Virus record (IMG/VR): IMGVR_UViG_3300011013_000031
Span: 1 to 39,780 of that record
Length of the DNA: 39,780 bases
From: a virus
Strand: one strand, 5' to 3'
Under the pieces are notes generated by a model. That model did no database searches, was not told the DNA's origin, and saw only the letters and a list, made by a program, of their open reading frames with translations. Position 1 is the first letter of the stretch. Every line of letters begins with the position of its first letter. Both the position numbers and the translations under genes were made by a program. Shown one piece after another: positions 1 through 5,513 of this stretch.

Positions 1-134
1 ACTTGAATGGTCGTGTCGGTGTGGAACTTCTCCGACAACAGGTGCATCTTAAACTCTACGATCTTTTCGTGAATCTTACGGCGGCGCTCCTTCTCTGCCG
101 TCGCTTGCCATTGAAGGTTCTTAATGTAGTTCAA
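1..134 (-). CDS. Small hypothetical protein, 3' end missing
   Basis: A leftward reading frame opens with TTG at 134-132 and stays open to the window edge, giving 44 whole codons. The peptide begins MNYIKNLQWQATAEKERRRK and continues with charged, helical sequence to SEKFHTDTTIQ. TTG is chosen because a strong Shine-Dalgarno sequence (GGGAGGAGG, 150-142 on the minus strand) sits 7 nt upstream, and because the gene starts only 2 nt after the stop of the 58-aa gene before it, which suggests translational coupling. Short charged proteins with a KFHTDTT-type segment occur in small early genes of T7-like and marine podoviruses as I remember them, but no function is known to me. The gene is real with fair confidence; its function is unknown. 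Confidence 0.6.
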   Translation of the reverse strand, partial: MNYIKNLQWQATAEKERRRKIHEKIVEFKMHLLSEKFHTDTTIQ

Positions 135-136
135 GG

Positions 137-313
137 TTAATCCTCCTCCCGATCTTGGTGCCAAGATTCCTTGAAGATTAATACACCCTGCCTATTAACC
201 GTTTGGATTAAGCGAGTGTCTCTCACTGGTGCCTCGACCATCTGAGTGTTGGGGTTATTCAGTATGGCGTTAATCGCCATACTTGCAATGGCTTGATTTT
301 GTGTTAAGGCCAT
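137..313 (-). CDS. Small hypothetical protein, 58 aa
   Basis: ATG at 313-311 follows AAAGGAG with a spacing of 8 nt on the minus strand, and the frame ends with TAA at 139-137. The product starts MALTQNQAIASMAINAILNN and ends in an acidic, charged tail (ESWHQDREED). It has no membrane segment or recognisable motif. The codons for its last few residues double as the ribosome binding site of the next gene, so the two are almost certainly cotranscribed and coupled. It is too short for most automatic gene calls. Its position among tiny leftward genes suggests an early host-interaction protein; that is inference. Confidence 0.65.
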   Translation of the reverse strand: MALTQNQAIASMAINAILNNPNTQMVEAPVRDTRLIQTVNRQGVLIFKESWHQDREED

Positions 314-347
314 TGGTCAATCTCCTTTTGAGTTGTGGATTGATGTG

Positions 348-428
348 CTACCTCTGGATTAAATACAGGACCGTTAGGATCTTACCCATGATCCATAAGC
401 CCCATATGATTGCCCTAAATTCTCTCAA
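348..428 (-). CDS. Possible 26-aa membrane micropeptide
   Basis: A TTG at 428-426 is preceded on the minus strand by AAGGAGGG, about 9 nt upstream, and opens a 26-codon frame ending in TAG (350-348). The peptide reads MREFRAIIWGLWIMGKILTV followed by LYLIQR: a positively charged N-terminus and one hydrophobic stretch (residues 7-24) long enough to cross a membrane. The frame fills most of the gap between the 78-aa and 58-aa genes, which would otherwise be the only unexplained space in this tight cluster, and the ribosome binding site has no other obvious user. Small membrane peptides of this kind are common among phage early genes. The very short length and TTG start keep confidence moderate. 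Confidence 0.4.
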   Translation of the reverse strand: MREFRAIIWGLWIMGKILTVLYLIQR

Positions 429-447
429 TGGGTTGCTCCCTCCTTTC

Positions 448-684
448 TTAAATACCAAGGTTATTGAATAGGTTGCGTATTGGGTGTTTGAAGTCGACAT
501 ACTTAACGGTGTGTCCGTCCCAAACGGCGTCTATGCTCTCACCTTCTTTGAAGAGTCGATACACTCTTGAGAGTGTATTACACCCCGTAAACGTCGGGGT
601 GATTTCGCTCACTAAAAAACCCTCCGCTTCCCACTCGATCTGGCATAAGACTGGCGGCAAGCGGGAGTCGTTAAATTCGGTCAT
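448..684 (-). CDS. Hypothetical protein, 78 aa
   Basis: ATG at 684-682 has a near-perfect ribosome binding site (AGGAGG with 7 nt spacing) on the minus strand. The product begins MTEFNDSRLPPVLCQIEWEA; it looks like a compact soluble mixed alpha/beta domain with two cysteines (C14, C35) and no membrane segment. It is the first gene after the long stem-loop region at 711-1322, whose last hairpin ends 27 nt before the start codon, so that RNA may form its 5' leader. I do not recognise the family. Confidence 0.75.
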   Translation of the reverse strand: MTEFNDSRLPPVLCQIEWEAEGFLVSEITPTFTGCNTLSRVYRLFKEGESIDAVWDGHTVKYVDFKHPIRNLFNNLGI

Positions 685-710
685 GTCTAAACCTCCTCTC
701 TCCTGTTAAT

Positions 711-1322
711 GTGGTAACTCAATGGCATTTTCAAGGCTTTCGTTACCACGTTATGCCCAGTTAGGTGCGCCCGTCTTAAGCCGAACGCACCTAACTACAG
801 CCTATCTACTTGTGCTAAAGCCCTCAGACGGTCCACTTTAGCACAAGTTATTTGCCCACCCTCAACTCTCACTTAAGGGGTCCACCAAGCTCTGTCCTTG
901 CTCTTCTCCTCCGACCTTAACGAAAGCCGATGCTGTCTGGCGTTTACCTCGTCCTATAGCAGGCTTTGTTAAACCTTAGGTGGTGTGCCGTTAAGTTCCT
1001 CGGAGCGATCTCTAAAGAGACATTGCTCGGTAAGGGACTCGCATTAACGCAACTTCACTCCGCCGCTGCATTAACACACGCCTTAATTGCTCTATGCGCA
1101 TTGGTTATACGCACTCTTAAGGCTGATGTAAGGGAAGCTCGCGGTGGAACCAAGGGCGATAACACCTAAGGCCACGCCGGGTTGTAAGCCCAACGGGATG
1201 TGCCTTAACACATGGCCGCTAAATGCCGCGAACTCCTGTAAGCAGGCTAATTTAAGTTGGTCTGCCTCATCAGTGCCGGGGGACCAGTCCCGACAGACGC
1301 AGGGAGTCTTAGACTCCCCGCG
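711..1322 (-). other. Gene-free region packed with stem-loops (candidate structured RNA)
   Basis: About 640 bp between the 199-aa and 78-aa leftward genes has no supportable gene on either strand, but holds at least nine inverted repeats. In plus coordinates: 711-718/742-749 (8 bp), 760-769/786-795 (10 bp perfect), 808-820/836-848 (13 bp perfect), 917-934/958-972 (15 bp with a 1-nt bulge and a 2-nt bulge), a nested structure at 990-1048, 1068-1074/1083-1090, 1198-1202/1209-1213, 1235-1238/1243-1246, and 1298-1308/1312-1322. The first three are separated by only 10-12 nt. If the leftward operon is transcribed through, the array would be a long structured spacer or leader. I looked for tRNA T-loops and found none. 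Function unknown. Confidence 0.55.
1298..1322 (-). terminator. Strong hairpin just after the 199-aa gene
   Basis: An 11-bp stem with one G-U wobble on the minus-strand RNA and a 3-nt loop (TAA) lies 10 nt past the stop codon of the 199-aa gene. No run of U follows, so it does not meet the definition of an intrinsic terminator. A partial terminator, an RNA-end stabiliser or an RNase III site are all possible. Confidence 0.35.
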
Positions 1323-1332
1323 TTTCGGCGGC

Positions 1333-1932
1333 TTACTTCTCGTCCAAGTAAGCCGTCAACGCCGTTGCCAATGCAGCGTTAGCATCCTGTGTGGCCTTTA
1401 AGGCCATCAGGACCATTTCCTTCGCCGAAGGCTCCTTAGGAGCCGTCAATTTCTCGACCTCGGCCTTCACCTTCGCGGCCTTCGGCTTACGCTCCCGTTT
1501 GGCCTTCGGCTTCGCCTTCGTCTTCGTGGCCTCAAGGTGGTTAGCTTCGACCTCGTCGTAGGGAGCCTCAACCTGTGCGGCCTTAGGCTTCCTACGCCCC
1601 TTGCCAAGGGCGATCAGATCTTCCAAGCCCTTAAGGGCTACCTTGCGATCCTTGCCGTCCAACCCCTGCTTAATCTGCTCGATGGCAACCCACCCTTCAT
1701 AGCGGGTTACCGTCTCGACGGATCGGCCTAACGCATCCACCTGTGCTTGCGTTAGGCAGTCGACCATGCTTATGCCGCGTTGGACGACCTTCAACGTGGG
1801 GGTGCGGCCGCGCTTGTTAGGCGTTGCCAGAAACTGGTCCCTAACGCCCTCGCGGAGGCGGGCGATCGTGGGTTCGCCAGCGGTGGCGGGGGCGGCGGGA
1901 GCGGGAGCGGAAGTGCGAGTGAACGTGGCCAT
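1333..1932 (-). CDS. 199-aa protein with histone-like basic tail, first gene of leftward arm
   Basis: ATG at 1932-1930 has AGGAGG 5 nt upstream on the minus strand. The protein has three parts. Residues 1-24 are Ala/Pro/Thr-rich and probably disordered. Residues about 25-110 look folded (ARLREGVRDQFL, then ISMVDCLTQAQVDAL, then RYEGWVAIEQIKQGLDG). Residues about 110-165 are Lys/Ala/Pro-rich with repeats such as KAKPKAKRERKPKAAKVKAE, like histone H1 tails. The last 30 residues form an Ala-rich helix. The tail suggests nucleic-acid binding; that is inference. The gene lies next to the repeat-rich candidate origin and has its own promoter candidate, so an origin-binding, nucleoid-associated or early regulatory role is plausible. 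I recognise no named family. Codon use is GC-richer than in the rightward arm. Confidence 0.8.
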   Translation of the reverse strand: MATFTRTSAPAPAAPATAGEPTIARLREGVRDQFLATPNKRGRTPTLKVVQRGISMVDCLTQAQVDALGRSVETVTRYEGWVAIEQIKQGLDGKDRKVALKGLEDLIALGKGRRKPKAAQVEAPYDEVEANHLEATKTKAKPKAKRERKPKAAKVKAEVEKLTAPKEPSAKEMVLMALKATQDANAALATALTAYLDEK

Positions 1933-1986
1933 GTGGGCCTCCTGTTGGGTTGCGGTTGGTCCGACGGGATTGTCGAACCGGCCACC

Positions 1987-2015
1987 AATCTACGACCGCC
2001 AAGAAATTTTGGCAA
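1987..2015 (-). promoter_or_regulatory. Candidate sigma70-like promoter for the leftward arm
   Basis: On the minus strand TTGCCA (2015-2010, 5/6 match to the -35 consensus) is followed after exactly 17 nt by TAGATT (1992-1987, 4/6 match to the -10). Transcription would start near 1980, giving a leader of about 48 nt to the ATG at 1932. The -35 lies inside the palindrome GCCAAGAAATTTTGGC (1998-2013), which could serve as an operator. Confidence 0.4.
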
Positions 2016-2133
2016 GGAAAAAATGGCCTCAGACTACGCGTGATTTCTCCTGCGCATTATGCGCGTGGAAACAGGCGTGAGTCTCGCGCATCACCCAAGC
2101 GGACGGGGTGCGACCCCCAAAAATTCTTGCCGC
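1996..2133. repeat. Inverted pair of a 17-bp motif
   Basis: The minus-strand sequence GCCAAAATTTCTTGGCGG (2013-1996) and the plus-strand sequence CCCAAAAATTCTTGCCGCC (2116-2134) agree at 14 of 16 core positions and face opposite ways about 100 bp apart. Between them lie GC-rich short palindromes, for example GCGCATTATGCGC near 2053-2065. The left copy overlaps the leftward promoter candidate. Paired copies in opposite orientation suggest a protein-binding site, but this is unproven. Confidence 0.35.
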
Positions 2134-2145
2134 CAAGAGATACCA

Positions 2146-2289
2146 ACCGCGCGAGGGGTGCTATAGATCCCCCTATCCTACCGCGCAAGGGGTGCTATGG
2201 TATCGGGGTATATATCCCATATAGGGGTGTGGCATACTAACCCATATAGGGGTAGGCATACCAACCTATATAGACCTCTGCCAAGCCAA
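2146..2289. repeat. Tandem direct repeats (iteron-like)
   Basis: Two families of direct repeats lie head to tail. ACCGCGCRAGGGGTGCTAT occurs at 2146-2164 and 2180-2198, 34 bp apart, with one mismatch. CCCATATAGGGGT plus GGCATACYAA occurs at 2216-2240 and 2241-2264, with a degenerate third copy starting CCTATATAG at 2265-2289. Diverged GCATAGGC units continue to about 2325. No gene is supportable across them on either strand. Tandem repeats beside terminase genes in a divergent spacer are typical of replication origins or packaging sites; which of these it is cannot be told here. Confidence 0.55.
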
Positions 2290-2340
2290 CGCATAGGCAG
2301 GGGCATAGGCGCAAATGCGTAGGCGTTAGGCCCAAAGTGA

Positions 2341-2485
2341 GGGTGCAGTGACCGCTCCCCTTAAACAGGGCGTTTAACGCACCCGTATGCCCCTGCGCAC
2401 GTTTGGTTCGGCTCCTAACGCAGGGGCATGGGCGCACATGTGCGTTAGAGCGGCCCTAACGCGGCGTGGGCGGGCGCACGTTAGG
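2341..2485. repeat. Nested inverted repeats (possible cruciform or ori/pac element)
   Basis: This 145-bp GC-rich stretch holds overlapping perfect inverted repeats: GGGTGC/GCACCC (2341-2346, 2379-2384), GCGTTTAACGC (2370-2380), ATGCCCCTGCG/CGCAGGGGCAT (2387-2397, 2419-2429, 11 bp), CTAACGC/GCGTTAG (2415-2421, 2442-2448), the palindrome CGCACATGTGCG (2433-2444) and CCTAACG/CGTTAGG (2455-2461, 2479-2485). Several are mutually exclusive foldings that share the 7-mer CTAACGC. The remaining spacer from 2490 to the small-terminase gene is AT-rich and holds a T-rich run (2516-2527) and a promoter candidate. Confidence 0.55.
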
Positions 2486-2589
2486 CGACCTGGCAGCGCA
2501 AACGTCATCCCCCGGTTTTGTTTTTTCTTATTATATATGACTACCCTACTGAGCATACCAATTTTGGGGTGTATTAGTGGTATTGTTGC

Positions 2590-2618
2590 TTGTCGGTGGG
2601 GTTATGTGCGTGTATATT
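2590..2618 (+). promoter_or_regulatory. Candidate promoter for the rightward structural arm
   Basis: TTGTCG (2590-2595, 4/6) and TATATT (2613-2618, 5/6) are separated by 17 nt, and the predicted start near 2625 leaves a leader of about 50 nt before the small-terminase ATG. It is the best sigma70-like pair in the AT-rich end of the divergent spacer. The -35 is weak, so a phage-specific polymerase or activator could equally be used. Confidence 0.3.
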
Positions 2619-2676
2619 AAGGTATATGGTACCTATTTTGTGGTAAGCGTATCTACATTTCTTTGGAGTGAGTGTT

Positions 2677-3246
2677 ATGGACGGTGTTCGTCGTAAGAAG
2701 ATGCAAAGGATGTTTGATATGCAGACTTTATCTTCTATGTATCTGCGTGGGGTTCGCCAGATGGACATGGCGAAAGAATTGGGGGTAAGCATTTCTACGG
2801 TGGAGCGTGATCTTCAAAAGTTGCGTGGGGAGTGGCATGAGTCGGCCAACTACAACTTCCAATCTGCTAAGATGGAGCAGTTGGCGAAGATAGATGAAAT
2901 AGAGAGGGCGGCATGGGAGGCATATGAGGCATCAAGGCGTGAGAAGCGTAAGGTGACTCATTTTGATGAGAAGGTTAATCCGAGGACGGTTACGCAGAAG
3001 GATGAGGCGGGTGCTGGAGATGCGAAGTGGTTGGACAAAATCTCTTGGTGTGTGGAGCAGCGGTGTAGGATATTGGGCTTCCACGCACCTAAGGAGGTGG
3101 CTATGACGCATAGTAAGATAGATCGTCCGTTGGAGGAGTTGAGTAAGGAGGAGTTGATGATGATTGCGCAACGTAGGAAGGCTGATGCAGCTTTAGCCGT
3201 GGAGTCGGAGATTGTGGAGGGGGAGGCATTGATAGATGCCGAGTGA
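2677..3246 (+). CDS. terS: Putative terminase small subunit
   Basis: The 189-aa product probably recognises phage DNA and loads the large terminase. Residues about 17-52 contain a helix-turn-helix (LSSMYLRGVRQMDMAKELGV followed by SISTVERDLQKLRGEW). A charged helical middle comes next, then a C-terminal acidic helix, which is the usual order for small terminases. I start at ATG 2677 rather than the in-frame GTG at 2668, because the ribosome binding site GGAG (2665-2668) overlaps that GTG but sits 8 nt before the ATG. The gene is two short genes upstream of the large subunit and directly beside the repeat-rich spacer, where a pac site would be expected. The assignment rests on the HTH plus position, not on a clear family match; a transcription regulator is the alternative. 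Confidence 0.65.
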   Translation: MDGVRRKKMQRMFDMQTLSSMYLRGVRQMDMAKELGVSISTVERDLQKLRGEWHESANYNFQSAKMEQLAKIDEIERAAWEAYEASRREKRKVTHFDEKVNPRTVTQKDEAGAGDAKWLDKISWCVEQRCRILGFHAPKEVAMTHSKIDRPLEELSKEELMMIAQRRKADAALAVESEIVEGEALIDAE

Positions 3247-3433
3247 GGACATGTTTACCCTTTGCGATGCTTATGGTTTGAATACTGTAGAGGCAGCTAC
3301 GGTAGTATTGGATAACTATCTGTCTGATTGTGATAGTATTATGGAGAAGGAGCGCAAAGATATTTTGATTGATGCTATGCGCACCTTATGTCCCAGCAGT
3401 AGGTTTGCACAAAGGAGTAAAGAGGATGAGTGA
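3236..3433 (+). CDS. Hypothetical protein, 65 aa
   Basis: The start overlaps the last 11 bases of the small-terminase gene and follows a purine-rich ribosome binding site (GGAGGGGGAGG) within that gene. The product begins MPSEDMFTLCDAYGLNTVEA and is a small, mainly helical acidic protein with two cysteines (C10, C32) in its first half and one near the end. An internal ATG at 3251 (residue 6) is a possible alternative start. It sits between the two terminase subunits and overlaps the next gene by 8 bases. I do not recognise it; it may be a packaging accessory, but position is the only argument. Confidence 0.6.
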   Translation: MPSEDMFTLCDAYGLNTVEAATVVLDNYLSDCDSIMEKERKDILIDAMRTLCPSSRFAQRSKEDE

Positions 3434-3620
3434 AGGACTCAAGCATTATATCAAAGCTATCTTGGATGCAGAGACAGGTTTTTTGGAAGTTCCACGTGGA
3501 ACATCGGCTGAGAAAAAATTTCCAAAATTTGATGAAAAGGTTGAGCCGCATATTGATGAGGAGCAGGGTGTGGTGTATGAGGATGACGAGAAGGGTAATA
3601 CGGTAACTACCCTTCTATGA
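3426..3620 (+). CDS. Hypothetical protein, 64 aa
   Basis: ATG at 3426 is preceded by AAAGGAG with 8 nt spacing; the longer frame from 3369 has no ribosome binding site and would overlap the previous gene heavily, so it is not used. The product begins MSEGLKHYIKAILDAETGFL; the C-terminal half is acidic (PHIDEEQGVVYEDDEKG). Its stop codon overlaps the large-terminase start as ATGA, implying coupled translation. No motif is recognised. Confidence 0.65.
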   Translation: MSEGLKHYIKAILDAETGFLEVPRGTSAEKKFPKFDEKVEPHIDEEQGVVYEDDEKGNTVTTLL

Positions 3621-5185
3621 GTGGCGATGCTTCTCAAAAAGCTGCTGAGATACTGCTACAGCGTCAGGAAGCGCATGACACGCTACTGGGCTTTACCACC
3701 TTCACTTTTCCTAAGTTTGTAGTAGCGGAGCATCATAAACTTATTTGTGATAGACTACAGGCGGTAGAGGCGGGTGATATCAACCGTTTGATGATCTTCA
3801 TGCCTCCCCGGCATGGTAAGAGTGAGTTGGCGAGTAGAAGGTTCCCTGCATGGTTTATGGGTAGGAATCCAGACTCTTCTATTATACATGCGTCGTATGG
3901 ACAGGAATTAGCCACAGATTTTGGTCGTGATGTCAGGGAGATCGTTAATAGCGATGAGTATCAAAAGGTTTTTGAGGGGAAGAAGCTCTCGCAAGATGCC
4001 ACTGCTGCTAATAAGTGGAGGATTGCTGATCATAGGGGTGAGTATTTTGCGGTGGGTGTTGGGACGGCAGCCACAGGACGAGGAGCCGATTTACTGATTA
4101 TAGATGACCCTATTAAGAACAGGGAAGAGGCAGATTCCCTCACGGAGCGCGAGAGGGTGTGGGGATGGTTCCGATCTACGGCTTTTACCCGCTTACAGCC
4201 TAATGCTAAGATTATTGTTATCCAAACGCGCTGGCATGACGATGATCTCAGCGGGAGACTGCTTCAGCAGACGGAGGAGAGTGAAGACCTTAAGTCGTGG
4301 GAGGTTCTCAAGCTTTCTGCCGAAGCTATGGACGATGATCCCATTGGGAGGGATGTGGGCGAGGCTTTATGGCCAGATTGGTATGATAAGAATGCACTGA
4401 AAGAAATTCGTGGTGTTTTGGGAGATAGGGAGTATCATGCGCTATATCAACAGGAACCCACTAGGGCAGAGGGTGCTTTCTTCCACTTGGATTGGTTTGA
4501 TACGTATGAGCATCTTCCTCCACACACTACATTGCGTTTTTATGGGACAAGCGATTATGCGACCTCAGAAAGGTCGGGTGCAGACTACACGGTGCATGTA
4601 GTCTTTGGCGTGGACCCCTATGACCGTATTTTTGTGGTAGATGTGTGGAAAAAGCGGTCAAAGCCTCAAGAATGGATTGAGGCAGCTATAGATATGATGA
4701 AAAAGTGGAAGGTTACGCAGTGGGCAGAGGAACGTGGTCAGATCTTAAACTCTGTAGGTCCATATCTATCACAAAGGATGAAAGAACGCGGAGCATACTG
4801 TTATCGTAAGCAGTATACCCCAAGTAAGGACAAGACAGTGCGTGCGCGTTCCATACAGGGTAGGGCGCAGCAGGGGATGATTGCATTTCCCAAAAACAAG
4901 CGTTGGACCCAAGATGTTTTGCAGACATTGACGAACTTTCCAGTAGGTCGGCATGATGATGAGGTGGATTGCTTCTCACTATTGGGTATAATGCTGGAAG
5001 AACTCACCCCCGGTAGGCCGCTTCCTGATGAAGAGAGTCCGTGGGGCGCTAGAACGTACACCTTTGAAGAGTTGATGCACCGCAGCACATTGCGTAAGCA
5101 GGGCAAGCGATTGGTCAGAGAAGCTCCCATTATAGGCGCACATGATCCCATACCGTATGAGCAGCATTATAGCAGTTTAGAATAG
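3617..5185 (+). CDS. terL: Terminase large subunit (packaging ATPase and nuclease)
   Basis: The 522-aa motor pumps DNA into the prohead and cuts it. The ATPase half shows a Walker A motif in FMPPRHGKSE (residues 61-70), a Walker B motif in LLIIDDPIKN (159-168, acidic D163 and D164) and the coupling motif VIQTRWHDDDLSGRL (201-215). The RNase H-like nuclease half shows YGTSDYATSERSGADYT (309-325), with D313 and D323 as likely metal ligands, and the late acidic cluster HDDEVDCFSL (446-455). Length and motif order are normal for large terminases of the type that ends in a Terminase_6C-like nuclease. The gene starts inside the stop of the 64-aa gene (ATGA) with no strong ribosome binding site of its own. 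This is one of the firmest calls in the window. Confidence 0.95.
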   Translation: MSGDASQKAAEILLQRQEAHDTLLGFTTFTFPKFVVAEHHKLICDRLQAVEAGDINRLMIFMPPRHGKSELASRRFPAWFMGRNPDSSIIHASYGQELATDFGRDVREIVNSDEYQKVFEGKKLSQDATAANKWRIADHRGEYFAVGVGTAATGRGADLLIIDDPIKNREEADSLTERERVWGWFRSTAFTRLQPNAKIIVIQTRWHDDDLSGRLLQQTEESEDLKSWEVLKLSAEAMDDDPIGRDVGEALWPDWYDKNALKEIRGVLGDREYHALYQQEPTRAEGAFFHLDWFDTYEHLPPHTTLRFYGTSDYATSERSGADYTVHVVFGVDPYDRIFVVDVWKKRSKPQEWIEAAIDMMKKWKVTQWAEERGQILNSVGPYLSQRMKERGAYCYRKQYTPSKDKTVRARSIQGRAQQGMIAFPKNKRWTQDVLQTLTNFPVGRHDDEVDCFSLLGIMLEELTPGRPLPDEESPWGARTYTFEELMHRSTLRKQGKRLVREAPIIGAHDPIPYEQHYSSLE

Positions 5186-5194
5186 GAGAGTATT

Positions 5195-5470
5195 ATGGCT
5201 ATTACGTATCGCGGAGAACAGTTTTCTGGATATAATAAACCCAAGAGAACAAGCAAGCATCCCAAAAAGTCACATGCAGTGTTGGCAAAAGAAGGTGGTA
5301 AGGTGCGATTGGTGCGTTTTGGTCAGCAGGGGGTGCGAGGTGCAGGTAAAAGCCCTAAAACAGCTAAGGATAAAGCGCGTAAGAAATCCTATTATGCCCG
5401 ACACAATGCACAGGGCAAACCTACCACCAAGCTTTCAGCAAAATATTGGTCCCATAAGGTAAAATGGTAA
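5195..5470 (+). CDS. Small basic phage protein, 91 aa
   Basis: ATG follows TAGGAGAG with suitable spacing, 9 nt after the large-terminase stop. The product is strongly basic and begins MAITYRGEQFSGYNKPKRTS; it contains LVRFGQQGVRGAGKSPKT, KSYYARHNAQG and ends AKYWSHKVKW. I remember this pattern (basic, RFGQQG, KARHN or ARHNA, AxYWxxKxKW) from many marine and cyanophage-type genomes next to terminase or portal genes, where it carries only a DUF label (possibly DUF6321, not checked). A DNA-binding or head-completion role would fit the charge and position, but is inference. Confidence 0.8.
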   Translation: MAITYRGEQFSGYNKPKRTSKHPKKSHAVLAKEGGKVRLVRFGQQGVRGAGKSPKTAKDKARKKSYYARHNAQGKPTTKLSAKYWSHKVKW

Positions 5471-5477
5471 GTAGAGC

Positions 5478-5507
5478 TTGACATACAACCAACAACTTTT
5501 GCATATT
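5478..5507 (+). promoter_or_regulatory. Candidate promoter just before the portal gene
   Basis: A perfect -35 hexamer TTGACA (5478-5483) is followed after 18 nt by CATATT (5502-5507, 4/6 match to the -10). It occupies most of the only sizeable gap (43 bp) between packaging and head genes. The predicted start would fall on or beside the portal ATG at 5514, which has no Shine-Dalgarno sequence, so the transcript could be leaderless. Confidence 0.4.
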
Positions 5508-5513
5508 TAGCTT

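Noticed and set aside
711-1322. tRNA or tRNA-like genes in the stem-loop region
   Set aside because: No T-arm GTTCRA-type loop, no cloverleaf spacing and no acceptor stem pairing found on either strand.
2216-2289. CRISPR array
   Set aside because: Repeats are adjacent with no unique spacers, and no cas genes are present.
2511-2540. T-rich run after GC-rich repeats as an intrinsic terminator
   Set aside because: The nearest strong stem (2455-2485) ends about 30 nt before the T-run, too far for an intrinsic terminator.
2387-2620. Plus-strand frame of 77 aa with a hydrophobic stretch in the divergent spacer
   Set aside because: No ribosome binding site before its ATG, it runs through the inverted-repeat block, and its product is Arg/Ala-rich as expected from GC-rich repeats; treated as chance.
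2668-2676. GTG at 2668 as start of the small-terminase gene
   Set aside because: The GGAG ribosome binding site overlaps this GTG, whereas it is ideally spaced for the ATG at 2677.
3369-3425. Upstream start for the 64-aa gene
   Set aside because: Lies in the coding part of the 65-aa gene with no ribosome binding site; AAAGGAG points to the ATG at 3426.
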